Part shown: in pieces, positions 31,670-43,440 of the stretch | Position numbering within the stretch: the first letter of the stretch is position 1 | How the letters are laid out: every line of letters starts with the position of its first letter | Origin: Coix lacryma-jobi var. lacryma-jobi | Lineage: Eukaryota; Streptophyta; Magnoliopsida; Poales; Poaceae | Reading direction: 5' to 3' | Length of the DNA stretch: 64,000 nt | NCBI GenBank assembly: GCA_009763385.1 | Contig: CM019827.1 | Location: 93,594,177-93,658,176, forward strand | Position numbers and translations under genes: made by a program | The notes under the pieces: model-generated | What the model saw: only the letters and a program-made list of their open reading frames with translations | Told to the model about the DNA's origin: nothing | The model's database searches: none

Positions 31670-33203
31670 GATGAGTGCATTGTCAACTACCAACACAAAT
31701 CATAATGGAATGGAAGAAAGAAGGAAGAAGGAGAGAGAACTCGACCAAATGACCCAAAAGCATAGCAAAGCCGAAGAAGGTCAAGTGGAAAGAGCAAGAC
31801 AACTTGGTCCCCAAAGACATGGGCGACGGCTCGACGCGACCAAGCAAAGCAAAGCTAGCCCTCAAGAAGAGGTAGAATAGGCTCAACACCGCTAGCAAGA
31901 AAGCTCGAATACCAACTGTTACCAAGTCAAAAACCAAAAGAGTTCGATACCAATTGAAGAGTTGAAAAGCCAATTGAAAAGCTGAAAGTGTTTGCTAGTC
32001 CCTCAAGAAAGAAGCAAAGGCTCAACACAACTAGCAAACTCCCCCTCAAATAGTGCACACAACCCAGGGAACACATGATTTGACAGTATTTTCTCCCCCT
32101 TAGTTGAAAATGCACCTGCAAGCAATTGTGCACAAGCACTCAAGTTTCTCCCCCTTGACAGAAAATCTCCCTCCAAAGATGCATATGAATGAGAATGCAA
32201 GTTAGCAGCTTCAGGAATATAATCAAAAGAGTGCAAGGATGCTCTATACAGTTTTGATCCGATGAATCAACAGCATCCATAAGAAGCTAGCAAAGGCTCA
32301 AACTGATCACTAATATATGAAATATGAACATGGGAGCAAAATGAGCAGTTTATAGCCAAAAAGGTATTCACCATCAAAATAGCACTAAACATGTATAGAC
32401 AGGAAGTCGGACAAGTGCTAAACATGTATACAAGGTGAACTACCCCTAGCATAGTTCAATCATCATGCTATAGAATGAAACATAGACTTGTGTATCCAAA
32501 TTTTATCGGAGTTGCGGCGGTTAAATTACACAAGTTTAAATTTCAGCATGTGATTGCGAGAGGTTGAAAGCTTGTCATTGCCTAACTTTTCAACTGTGCA
32601 AAGCCTATGCAGAAGCAATCAGAAGCTTAAAGCAACAGTTTCGGTCATACACTACATAGCTCAAGTTTAACTCAAAGTGCAATGAGAAACAGTCTCGAAA
32701 CTGTGATGTGCTGACAAGCAATCCCATCTCGATCTTTTCAATTTACTTAACTTGGTTCAGATTTTAGAACAGAATATGAACATACCAAGCAAGTGAATGA
32801 CTCAACACTAGAGACATAGCAACCTAGCATATATGAAGAACACAAGTGATTTCAACACATTCTACACAAGCTAGTTGCATATCTCAATGGTGAACATTTG
32901 CAAGTTTTTAAGTTCATTAATCAGATTCATCATTCAAAAAATAGCTCCGCTCACAACATGTAACAGTGATCAGAAAGAGCATAAGCTATAGCATCATCAT
33001 AAAGCATTGGGACAAATACTATATAGAGCATAGTTACATTCTTCAGATTATATACATGAAGCTCTGAATGTAAATATGCAAGATGAAATGCAAAGATGCA
33101 TGAAGATACCAATTGAAAGAAGCAAAAACTAACTGAAAAACACAAAAACAGTTTAAGAAAAAGAGTCAGTTATATAATACAAGAACCAAAATGTTTCCCC
33201 CAT
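31670..33203 (-). other. Noncoding 3' region of element B with stem-loops
   Basis: Equivalent to 26667-28438 of A. Stem-loops include GTTTGCTAGT/ACTAGCAAAC (31990-32039, 10-bp perfect stem), CTTGGTC/GACCAAG (31803-31844) and GCTAGC/GCTAGC (31854-31896). No coding sequence is supported. Confidence 0.75.
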
Positions 33204-36200
33204 CTAAAAGGGGAAACACACACCAAGCTCACCTCTCAACCTAGCAAAAGTTGATTGGTCCAAAGGCTTGGTGAAAATATCAGCCAACTGATGATGAGTA
33301 TCGACATGGCGAAGGTCGATATCACCCTTCTCATAGTGGTCTCGCAGAAAATGAAAGCGCACATCAATGTGTTTGGTCTTAGAGTGTAGCACGGGGTTCT
33401 TAGCAACGCTAATAGCACTCGTGCTGTCACAAAGCAGGGGAACACGAGAAAAGCTCAGACCAAAATCACGCAAAGTGGCCATCATCCACAACAACTGGGA
33501 ACAGCAGCTAGCCGCAGCAACATACTCAGCCTCTGTGGTAGACTGGGCGACACTAGACTGCTTGCGAGAAGACCACGATACAAGAGAAGAACCAATAAAC
33601 TGGCAAGTCCCAGAAGTGGACTTGCGCTCTATCCGGCAACCAGCAAAATCGGCATCGGAATAACCACAAAGGGAGAGGGTGGAGGAAGCAGAATACCAAA
33701 TCCCAAACTCAGGAGTGAAGCATAAGTACCTCATAATGCGCTTGACCGCCTGACGGTGAGAGGTGCGCGGCGAAGACTGAAATCGCGCGCAGAGACACAC
33801 CGCGAACTGGATGTCCGGGCGTGTCGCCGTCAGGTACAGCAGCGACCCGATCATACTCCGGTACTCCTTCTGGTCCACTGCTTCTCCTTCCTTGTCCGCA
33901 TCCAGGGCCATCGTGGTCAACATAGCTGTTGGAAGAGGCTTGGCCTCACCCATATCGAATTTCTTCAGGATATCCTTGGTATACTTACCCTGGTGCACAA
34001 ACGTTCCCTCTCGAGACTGCTTCATTTGCAATCCAAGGAAAAACGTCAACTCGCCCATCATACTCATCTCAAATTCCCTGCTCATAGTATCTGCAAACTT
34101 GGCAACCAAAGCATGAGAAGAACCACCGAAAATGATATCATCCACGTAAATTTGGACCAAGAGAGTGTCACTGCCTTGCTTGAGGAGAAAGAGCGTTTTA
34201 TCCACACAACCCATTTTAAAACCCTTAGCAAGCAAAAAGGTTTTCAACCTATCATACCAGGCTCTAGGGGCTTGTTTCAAACCATACAAAGCTTTGTGAA
34301 GTTTAAAAACATGGTTTGGAAACTTGGGACTTTCAAAACCGGGGGTTGTCTCACATACACTTCCTCTTCTATGTAGCCATTTAAGAAGGCACTCTTGACA
34401 TCCATTTGAAAAAGTTTGAAACCTTTGGATGCAGCAAAAGCCAAGAGTATCCTAATAGCCTCCGAACGTGCTATGGGAGCAAACGTCTCCCATAGTCTAT
34501 TCCCTCCTTCTGACTATACCCCTGGGCTACAAGTCTGGCCTTGTTTCTCACTACATGGCCATCCTCTCCTTGTTTGTTTTTGAAAACTCATTTTGTCCCA
34601 ATTGGGTGACTAGGCCTGGATATCGAGCCAGCTCGGCTCGTTACAGCTCGGCTCGTTATAGCTCGGCTCGTTAGCAAGCTGGCTCGACTCGGCTCGTTAT
34701 ACTAACGAGCTAGAAGAGCAGCTCGTCTTGGCTCGTTATACAGCTCGAGCTGGCTCGTTTGGCTCGCGAGCCAAATTATAAAAACACAATTTCTCAAAGC
34801 ACATGTAAATTTAACGAAGAATAATACTTATATATAAAAACATAATTTTCCTTATATAATTATATCTTCTTAAGAATAAATATGATTTCCACCATATTGT
34901 TGGACGCCTGGACATTCTATGATAGCTAATTTAAGTTTGTTGGCTTATGAATTAATTGGTTTGTACGAGCTAACGAGCAGCTCGCGAGCCAGCTCGAGTT
35001 GGCTCGTTATAAATCGAGCTGGCTCGTTATAAAACAAGCTGGCTCATTATGAAACGAGTCGAGCTCGAGCCGAGCCATTAACGAGCGAGTCGAGCGAGCT
35101 AGCGAGTTTCGAGTTTTTCGTCCAGGCTTATGGGTGACCTTGACCGAGTGACGCGTTCGCCGATGCTGCCGATCATCTGCTGAGGCGGGTGTTGGCGCTG
35201 AATGTGGCGTGGCACCTCCCTTGCCGAAGTGGCCTCCCCCTCAACAGCAGCTGGTGCCTCCTCGGGTACAAAAGGTACCGCTCGAGGTGGCGGATCCCAC
35301 GGCCCCCAAGTCGAAGAAGAGGGATCAGGGCCGTGAGTCGTCGTAGAAGCCGCCCTTTGCGGCACAGCAGGTGGACGAGGTGCTGGGTCATCCATCCCTT
35401 CAACACCTTCTTCTTCATCATCGAAAAGAGGCTCGCCAACCTCATGATCACCTGCACGCTCAAAATGAGAAGAAGGACAAACCATGGTCTCGTCGAAGGT
35501 GACATCGGATGTCTCCATGACTCGGTTAGTATCAAGGTTAAGTACACGATAAGCTCGAGTGTGAGTGCCATAACCCAAAAATACACCGTCAGAAGAACAA
35601 GACTCAAATTTGTCCAAGTTGCCCTTTTTGAGTATAAAACAATGACAACCGAAAACTCTAAAATAACTCACTTTGGGCAGTTTTCCAAAACGCAACTCAT
35701 AAGAAGTCTTTTTCAAGAAAGCTCGAAGAAAAATGCGATTGGAAATGTAGCATGCAGTGCTCATAGCTTCGGCCCAATATCACCTAGGAGTCCTATGCTC
35801 ATCGAGCATCGTCCTGGCCATCTCTACAAGGGTTCGATTCTTCCTTTCTACAACACCATTCTGTGGCGGTGTGTAGGGGGAAGAAAACTGATGCTCTAAA
35901 CCCAAAGAGTTACAAAACTTCTCAAAATCTGAATTCTTGAATTTGGAACCATTATCACTCCTAATAGCTCGCATTGAGTTCAAAGGGAACTCATTCTAAA
36001 GACGCAAAATCAGATTGCGAGCAAAAGAGAGTCTCAGTTTTCTCAGCTAAAACGAAAACCCACGAATATCTCAAAAAGTCGTCAACAACAACAAGCACAT
36101 ACCACTTCCCCCCAACCGAGCTCACCCGAGCCGGACCAACAAGGTCCATGTGCAAAAGCTCTCCAGGGCGCTTAGTCATGACCTGAGTCACTGGATGGTG

Positions 36201-36752
36201 GGGAGCGGCAACCATCTTCCCATGTCTACAAGAATGGCAAACAAGATCCTTCTCCATGCACAACTTGGGCAATCCTCGGATTAGGCCAAGTGAGCTAAGT
36301 CTTGCAAGCAAGTCGAAGCTCAAATGTCCTAGTCTCCTATGCCACTTCCAAAGATCAGAGGAGGAAGGTACAGCCAAAAGACAACGAGAAACTCCAAATG
36401 ACTCCGAGAAATCCGCACGAAAGACTTTCCCAAAGGGCGAAATCCCACAAACAAGATTGCCCTGAGGATCCAAAATACGACTGAGATTCAGTTTAAAACG
36501 AATCTCATAGTCGTCATCAAAGAGTTGCAAAACAGAAAGAATGTTAAAATGCAAGTTAGAAACAAGAGCAACATCGCGCAACACAAAGTGCTCATTAACT
36601 CGCACTGACCCACGAGACAATACTCTACCTTTGCTATTGTCGCCGAAGGTGATAAACTCCTTTCCGGCGACCGGACTAAGACTGGAGAACCACTTTGCAT
36701 TTCCGGTCATGTGCCTCGAGCAACCGGAATCCACCAACCAAACGTTCTCCAA
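33204..36752 (-). pseudogene. Pol of element B, broken
   Basis: The minus strand has protease (WLVDSGCSRHMTG, near 36740), GAG-pre-integrase (WKWHRRLGHLS), integrase core (RSDNGSKF; PPQNGVVERKNR), RT (YVDDIIFGG near 34140) and RNase H (CGYSDADFAGC, AEYVAAA, LADIFTKPL). The last 361 codons (34289-33204) are open. Breaks are a frameshift near 35990, another near 34290, a Trp-to-TGA change (IGTK*VFK near 34590), and loss of about 70 codons between the integrase C-terminus (VTRSRS) and the RT start (PIGTK). The hAT MITE sits at that deletion joint. Confidence 0.9.
34611..35130. mobile_element. hAT-type nonautonomous MITE with GCTCG subterminal repeats
   Basis: 520 bp, starting TAGGCCTGGA and ending TCCAGGCTTA (inverted TARGCCTGGA). 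It is flanked by the 8-bp duplication TGGGTGAC (34603-34610 and 35131-35138), diagnostic for hAT elements. Both ends are packed with CGAGC/GCTCG motifs, as in AGCTCGGCTCGTTA repeated three times at the left. The middle is AT-rich and noncoding. It lies in pol of element B. Confidence 0.85.
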
Positions 36753-39391
36753 TCGTTTTACCTACATCAATAAAAGACATAGGGTGAGCATACGGTCCAA
36801 CACTGAGGTTAGTGAAGTAAGGGGAATACCAGTGTTGGGTCGGCTGCTCAAAAGAACGGTTAGCAGAAAAACCATTCCTAGCACGCCTACGGGGAAAGCG
36901 ATCACCGCGTTGAGGAAAACGTGGTCTGCTAAGGGAAGAGCGTCCATCGCGATACTCAAAACACGGTGGGGAAAAACGCTCTACAACAAAGCCGCCGCCA
37001 CGGGGTCCATAGCCTACAACTGCAGGCTCCCACCGGGCACGTCCTCTCCGCTGCCTAGGCCTAGGAACTTGAGGTTCTGGACCTCTAGGCCTAACAGCAC
37101 GCCTCTGAACATTCGGCATATGTACATCATGGAAAGGATGGTACATGTCCGTGTTGTTCGTCTCCTTTGCTCGGCGCACCTCTCTCTTGCGCCGAAAGTA
37201 GAACTCACTCAAGTGTCCATCTCTCCCACAGTGCTCACAATGGTACCTCACCGCTCTCAAAGGGGGTTGTTGGTACTCACGGTAGTGGGTGTGGATCACT
37301 TTGCCCTTCTGTGGCATAATCTCCTCCTGGATGGGTGGCATGGTGTCCAACTTGTTCTTGAGATGGTTTGGTTTGGGAGCCCATGATTGTTTCTTGGGTG
37401 GAGCTCTTGGAGGCTCAACAAAGACTCCATCCTTGGTGTTAGGCTTGAGAGGCTCTTTGGGTGGAATCTTGGTAAGCTTGGGAGTAGTGGTGGAGTTGGG
37501 CTTCTCACATGGGTTAAGACCACTCGACTCTCCAATCTTGCCAAAAGATGACACATCAACACCCGGAGCAAAACCTACACCGGGACCTCCAGCAGCTCGC
37601 TTGAATTGGGAGATCATCATCCTGAGCTGTGGCTCACCGCTAGACACACATGACAAGATGGTCCGAAGGTATGTGTTTTCCTCCTCGGTTTGCATCTTGT
37701 CATGCTTCACATTAGCGATCTCCATCTCCAAACCCTCACAAAGAACACACCTAGCCACACATGTGCTACCCGAGTTGGCCTCTTCAAGAGACACAATCTT
37801 GGCATTCTTCTCTGCCAACTCAGATTGCAAGCTCGCACAGGACTTGCACACACCCAACAGTAAAGATCTCGCCTTCAGCTCATCCACCTCTCCTACCAAC
37901 ACAGCATACTTGCTTCTCAAGGTGAGAAGGTCAGTCATGTGTGTGGAGCACATCTCACACTCCTCCTCCTCGGTAACAACTACGGTGGACTTGACAGATT
38001 CAAGTTCCTTCACCGTATCCTCCCACTTCTGCCTAAACTCCTTGCGCTCTCTAGCAGCACGCCTAAGCAACTTATCCTGACTAAGGAGCGCGGCAGTAAG
38101 TTTCTCGACCTCAGCAGAAAGCTCATCGGGGGTCTGAGATACCTGGGAGGTGTCGTCGTCGTCGTAGTCGTTCCGAGGAGTGTCCTCCAGCTCGCCGTTG
38201 ACCTCCTTGCCGAGGGCCATGGTGCAGAAGCCGTCGTCGTTGGCGAAGAAGCAGAGGCCGTTCAGCTTGTCCTCGATCCACTTCTTCTTCTCGGACTCAT
38301 CATCGCTTGAGGCAGCGGAGTCGTTATCCGAGTCGTCGACGTCGCTGAGCGTGGCGAAGAAAGCATGCCGCTCAGCCTGGGCCTTCTCCAAGTACTTCGT
38401 CTTGATGTACTCTTTGTCGAAGCTGCCCCTCCGCTTGTGCTTCGCGGGGACGTACTTCTCCTTGCGCTTGCCAGAGTCATACTTGTGCCCATGATCCACC
38501 TTGCCGAAGGTCTGCTTGTTCTTCTTCGGGCAATTGGCGATGAAGTGGTTGGGATCGCCGCACTCGAAACATCCCAAGCGTCCTCCTCTGCGGCGACGGT
38601 TCATGCGGTTGTTGTGGAACCGCGAGAACCGGTTGGCGAGCAAGGCCAGCTTGTCATCCCCCATGAACTCCAGCTGCTCCTCTATGACAGAAAGAAGTGA
38701 AGAGAGTGCAAAGCCTCCAGAGGGGTTAGCAGAAGAGCCAGAAACCAAAGCCATCGACGGGCCAGAAGGATTTTCATAAGAAGCCCTCGCCATGGCGTCA
38801 ATCTCACTGGACTTGAGCTTACTGAAGAGCTCGTTGCACGTGAGGGTCTCATAGTTAGGCGATTCGATGATCGCCTGAACCTTGGAATCCCACACCGATC
38901 GATCAAGAGTATGCAAAAGCTTCAAAGCTCTCTCATGATCATTGAAAGGCAACAACTCCTTGTTAGCCCTCATCCTGTTAACAATCACCTGAAAGCGAGC
39001 GAATAAAACTTTCTATGCTCTTGCCAGGCATATGTCGAAAGTTCTCATACTCTCGCTTGAACGACTCGTAGAGACGGGTTTTGACTTGAGAGGTTCCCTC
39101 ATGGAAACGCATGAGGGTAGCCCAAATCTCCCGAGCCGTAGCGAGGTGAGAAACGCGATCAAACTCGGACATGCTCAAACAAGAGAAAAGAGCATTACGA
39201 GCTTGGCTATTGGCATCGTGCTCATCGATCTGACGCTGAGTGACACGAGCAGCCAAGACCACGTAATCAGCAGAGTTGCAAATATCCCAGATGGAAGCAC
39301 CAATACTCTGCAGATAGGCCGACATGCGTATCTTCCAATACGCATAGTTCGTCCCATCGAAAAACGGCGGTTTGCCCACGCCGCGATCCAT
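36676..39391 (-). pseudogene. Gag of element B, extended
   Basis: It starts MDRGVGKPPFFDGTNYAY at 39391. One frameshift near 38985 separates the N-terminal 130 residues from a 770-codon open frame. Knuckle 1 is CFECGDPNHFIANC. The middle has coiled-coil stretches with CxxC pairs (CEMC, CKSC, CVLC). Knuckle 2 reads CEHCGRDGHLSEFY: the last Cys is replaced by Tyr, so it is probably non-functional. The frame runs past the pol start in another phase. Confidence 0.85.
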
Positions 39392-39435
39392 GTCGCCTTC
39401 TGTGGATCTGGAACCGGCTAAGGTGGAAGATCCTT

Positions 39436-39452
39436 AACCCGCTCCGATACCA
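39436..39452 (-). other. Primer-binding site of element B
   Basis: Minus-strand TGGTATCGGAGCGGGTT lies 2 bp from the LTR end and is the same initiator-Met-type site as in A. Confidence 0.85.
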
Positions 39453-39454
39453 AT

Positions 39455-41485
39455 TGAAGGACCGAGAATGCAATAGCAAGGCGACCAGAGGGGGGGTGAA
39501 TGGGAGCTCAAAAATTTCTCTTTCAACTTTGGCCTTTTGTTACCAAAATCAATCCCAAGAGCTTTGATCGAAACCGTGATGCCCACGACCCTTGGAAGAG
39601 GGTGGATGATCCCTAGGATCACAGCGAGGCACCACAAAGCAATAGCAAACCAAACGTCAAAAGCACCGACACAAGTTCGACCCTCAAAAATCAAGTCCCG
39701 AACGTAGATGGACGGCTACATCGAGAAATCCCCAAACACCTATGCTAACAAGTTGCAAAGATACCTAGAGAGGTTCCTTGATCAACTCTTGGGCCAAACG
39801 GAAAGTCCGGAAACCAAGCGAAGAAGTCGGGAGAGCAAACACACTAAAACGCAACCTTCAGCAGGATTCCGGACTGTCCGGCCCTACTGCGGACTGTCCG
39901 CGAGCAGGTGGCGGACTGTCCGCCGGTCAAATGACCAAAACAACAAGGTTGCTGAAGTCCCCTGCTCAAGTCCCGGACTGTCCACGAAAACCAACGGCGG
40001 ACTGTCCGCCGGTCAAGGACCAGTAAAGCACTCGAAGAACACAGCCACTGATCTGGCGTTTCCCCGATGCGCGGACTGTCCGCAGGTACACTGGCGGACT
40101 GTCCGCGAGTGTCCAGAAAGGGCGATTCTGGTCGCCCTCAACTCAAATCTTCTCCAAATCAATTCAAACCAAAATCCCTTGATCCCAAACTTGGAGAGGA
40201 TGATCACGAGGTAGTTAGGAGACTATCCCCAAGAAATCATCCGCTCAAATTGACTCAATCAACAGAAAATCGAAAGGGAAGGTGTATGAACCGAAAAAAG
40301 CATCACGAAAACGAAATCGACCCGATCTACTTGTTCATGAGGAGTTAGATGAATTCCTTTGGTCGAAATGACCTCCTCACTATAAAGAACAAGATGATTC
40401 AAGTGGATTTCGAAAAGACGCAGTATACAGAGAGATCGAGTGACGGGAAAATCGCGGAGAAACGAAGAACGCGAAGAACACGAACCAAAACGCGAATCAA
40501 CACATCAATCTGCAACCGTGTGGCTACCACACGCTACAACAGTGAGATTACGGTTTCACTTCCTCAAAATCTCCAGTACACAGAGGTATGGTTCTCTGCG
40601 GATCTCAGCTAGCTACAGCAGGGGATTGGGAGAGCAGGAAACCCTAGAAGCAAAGAGCAAATGACTGAGATAGATGGGGAGGTGGGTGTCTCCCCCTACT
40701 TATCCTAATTCTAACTATTCCTAATTCCCACTCTACCCATAACTAATTACAGAGCGAACCAGCTAAACCCTAGGGTTATTCTGGACCAACTCGTGGTAGG
40801 TGGTGATCCGACGGCCACGCCCGCACAACTGGTAACGTTGCCTCGACGCAACCTCACTGATTGCCGCCACGTGCCGCCACCGCTCTGCTTGTCCTTTCCT
40901 AGACGTCGCACCCCCGGTTTTGTGGCCCAAACCGGGAAACCAGCCTTCACAGCTAACCCCCGGTTTTGAGGCCCAAACCGGGAAACCAGCCGACCATCGC
41001 CTGAGTTTTGAGGCCCAAACTCAGCAAACCCGCAGCACCCAGGTTTTGAGGCCCAAACCTGGAAACCGTCCTCAGCCCGAGTTTTGTGGCCCATACTCGG
41101 AAACCATCAGCGCCCAGGTTTTAAGGCCCAAACCTGGAAATCATCCACTCGGTGGTTTTTCTGTGGCTCAACCACCAAACCGAGCCGTAGATGGGATGCA
41201 CCGCCCGTGCACCCCGTCCACCTGCAAGTCTTCGCTCGACGATGTCCCAGGCTATCAGCCACCAAAGCTGATCCTCAGGCCACCGGTCCCTCAGTCCAAG
41301 CCTCACGTCCGCCCTTCGCCACTCTCGGTCCATCGGCACGGCACGTCTCTACTTGGCCTTCACCTTGCCTTTGATCACTGTATCCGTGCTCGACACCTGC
41401 ACAACACAAGCCAAAGAACATGCGCATTATCCTAGTTGATAATCACTCATCACTCAGAGACTCGGCATACACTCATGTATCCGCA
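39455..41485 (-). repeat. 5' LTR of element B
   Basis: 2031 bp, uninterrupted. It carries the hairpin array (40910-41185), including an extra stem GGTGGTT/AACCACC, and the CGGACTGTCCG palindromes (39870-40110). It shares hairpin array, palindromes and several blocks with the A LTR but has a different 5' terminus. Confidence 0.95.
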
Positions 41486-41490
41486 AACTC

Positions 41491-43245
41491 ACAACAAAGC
41501 AGAGTCGTGCATTCTTGAAACGTATGTCTTTTTGTGTGGCAGCGAAAACAAAATGGTTTTCCTTTACTTTTTTTTGTACCCTTAAATGACTCTGGAGCAT
41601 CGATGATCATCATGGAAGTATTTTCCGTGTGCACGTGCTGGTGTGGGTCGCCGCCCATGGGCGGTGCTTGCTGATGGAGATGTCCGGCACCAAACCCTTT
41701 GCTGCCTGCCATGGGGTTTGGATGCACTAGTTCATGGTGGCGGTGGAACCCACCTTGGTTCCCACCGACACGCCCACGCCCACCTCCATAGCCTCCTCCA
41801 TAAGGGCGTCGACCGCGGTTGGCACCATGGAAACCCTGGTAACCATAACAGTTGCCCCCGTAGCCACCATATCCTCCATAGCCACCACGCCCACCTCCAT
41901 GACCATGTCCCCCGCGGCCGTGCGGGTGGAAGCCGAACCCTCCGCGGCCTCGCCCGCCATGCCCAGGATCAAAACCCCGATTAAAGACAGGGTTGTATCC
42001 CAGGCCTCTGCCTCCGCCGCGATCGTCGAAACCACCGTTGTTGCCCGCTCCCTGCGCCGCCATTTGGCCTTCACGAACCACCTCCGCGTACGAGCAGTGA
42101 TGTAGTGAGGACGAAGGCGGTGACAGGGTTTCTGGCGGCTGTGATTTCTGCGTCGAAGGGTGCGATAGAGGGACGATCTTTTTCTTTCGACCTGTTCCTG
42201 TACGAGCGAACAAGGCACAAAGCCCTTTCGTGGGCATAAACAATTTGCGTGGCCCAAGCTTAATTCTCTCCGGTGCACCAGGATGCTCATGTCCTTTTTT
42301 TCCTGCACCTCTCGTTAGGCACTCAACAGATTCTGGGTCAGCACCCATATATTTCGGAGTTTCAAACTTTTTTGAATCGGACGCAATAACTTCACGAACC
42401 GGAAGTCCAGTAGGTTGTCGATCCCCTTGTTTTGCCTTACCATGCACGACATCCACCGAAGATGATGCCACGTTGGTTGGCGACGGAAAGGACGGATCAA
42501 ACTCCAGGACACACGGTCATACAAGATTTTTTGAAAATTTTGAATTTTGAACATTCTCCACCGAAGGGCACGCCGGGGACATCACCGGAGACGACCGTCC
42601 TGGTGATCGAGACATACATGTCTCAGCCACACGACTTGGCGATCCTGATGACCGACCCGTAGCCGTAGAACCTCTCTGGTATGCAGCCATGGCAATAGCA
42701 TCTCCCAGAGTTCTAGGAGGAGATATGCGAGGGGCCGGCAGCGGACCTTGCCATGGCGCACCATTCAGCTTTCTGTGAACCAATGTAGAGACAATTTTTT
42801 TTGCGAGCCAAATATCACTAGATTTAGGAGTGCTACCTGAGTCCAAAGCCTTTTCGGCTAGGAGTAGATGGTCAATGGAGAAACCCTCTTGCAACGCTCC
42901 ATTGATGAAGTCCGGAGTCGATGGTGGTGCTGGTTCGTCGTCGTCCGTGTCATCTTGGTCTCCGGGTTGCGCCCAGAATCTGGACTGGATCGCCTCAGGT
43001 TGAACACGAACGACATGAATCGGCTTTGGTCGTCGTGAGAGTTCAACAGCGATCTCCACCGCCCGCGAGAGAGCCACTCGACCCTCCGCACACCGGCGTT
43101 CGTTGTCGTCGACCTCTCCCTCACCAGGCTCTTCCGGCGGAGCCGAAGGATGTAGCGCCCGACTGGACGCCGGCGCGAGGGTAAGTCGACGACCCCTTCG
43201 ATCGTTACCGGACAAGGAGCAAACACGGCCCCGTCCGCCTGGCAT
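41491..43245 (-). pseudogene. LINE ORF1, N-terminal part (RGG box, zinc knuckle)
   Basis: The minus-strand frame from ATG 43245 stays in one phase to element B, with a single TGA at about 42517 (likely CGA to TGA; 43245 and the ATG at 42471 are in phase). After a low-complexity N-terminus there is a Gly/Arg/Tyr-rich RGG-type region (about 42050-41720) and a CX2CX4HX4C knuckle (CFRCHTKRHTFQEC) near 41520. The second knuckle is completed at 17990 beyond element B. RGG plus knuckles indicates an RNA-binding ORF1 protein. Confidence 0.8.
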
Positions 43246-43440
43246 CCCGGATCAGATCATGATGCTTCGTTCCGCGACGGCGGAGGCACGGGTTCGGCTG
43301 GCAGCGCGGCCTTGGAGGCGTGACCGGCGGGGCTACGGATGGCGGAGACGCGGGGCTCGGCGCGCGGCGCGGCTGCGGAGGCGGCGCGGCCGGTGGGGCG
43401 CGCGGCGCGGGCTGCGAATTTTTTCCGTCCCGTGGCTGTG

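Larger units (their letters stand above)
17991..41485 (-). mobile_element. Copia element B (contains element A and a hAT MITE)
   Basis: AACTC flanks it (17986-17990 and 41486-41490), inside LINE ORF1. LTR ends are TGCGGATACA...GTCCTTCA on the minus strand. It has an initiator-Met-type primer site, gag, protease-integrase-RT-RNase H order (Copia) and a polypurine tract. The WLVDSGCSRHMTG protease and long gag suggest the SIRE/Maximus lineage (inference). Coding regions are broken by frameshifts. In the first ~200 aligned bases the two LTRs differ at about nine sites by eye, so the insertion is not very recent. Confidence 0.9.
7001..43440 (-). mobile_element. L1-type LINE broken by three LTR-element insertions
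   Basis: The minus-strand order is GC-rich 5' region, ORF1 (from 43245), ORF2 (from about 16666 to 8717), 3' UTR, and a terminal A-run seen as T8 at 7001-7008. Element B (17991-41485), solo LTR C (9433-13785) and solo LTR D (7031-8589) split it. Each has an exact 5-bp target duplication of LINE sequence, so the LINE pieces can be ordered with confidence. Excluding the insertions it is roughly 7 kb. The 5' end near 43440 is a guess and I could not find a matching long target-site duplication. Confidence 0.85.

Noticed and set aside
33756..34376. Plus-strand 206-codon frame in element B
   Set aside because: Antisense shadow of the RT/RNase H coding strand.
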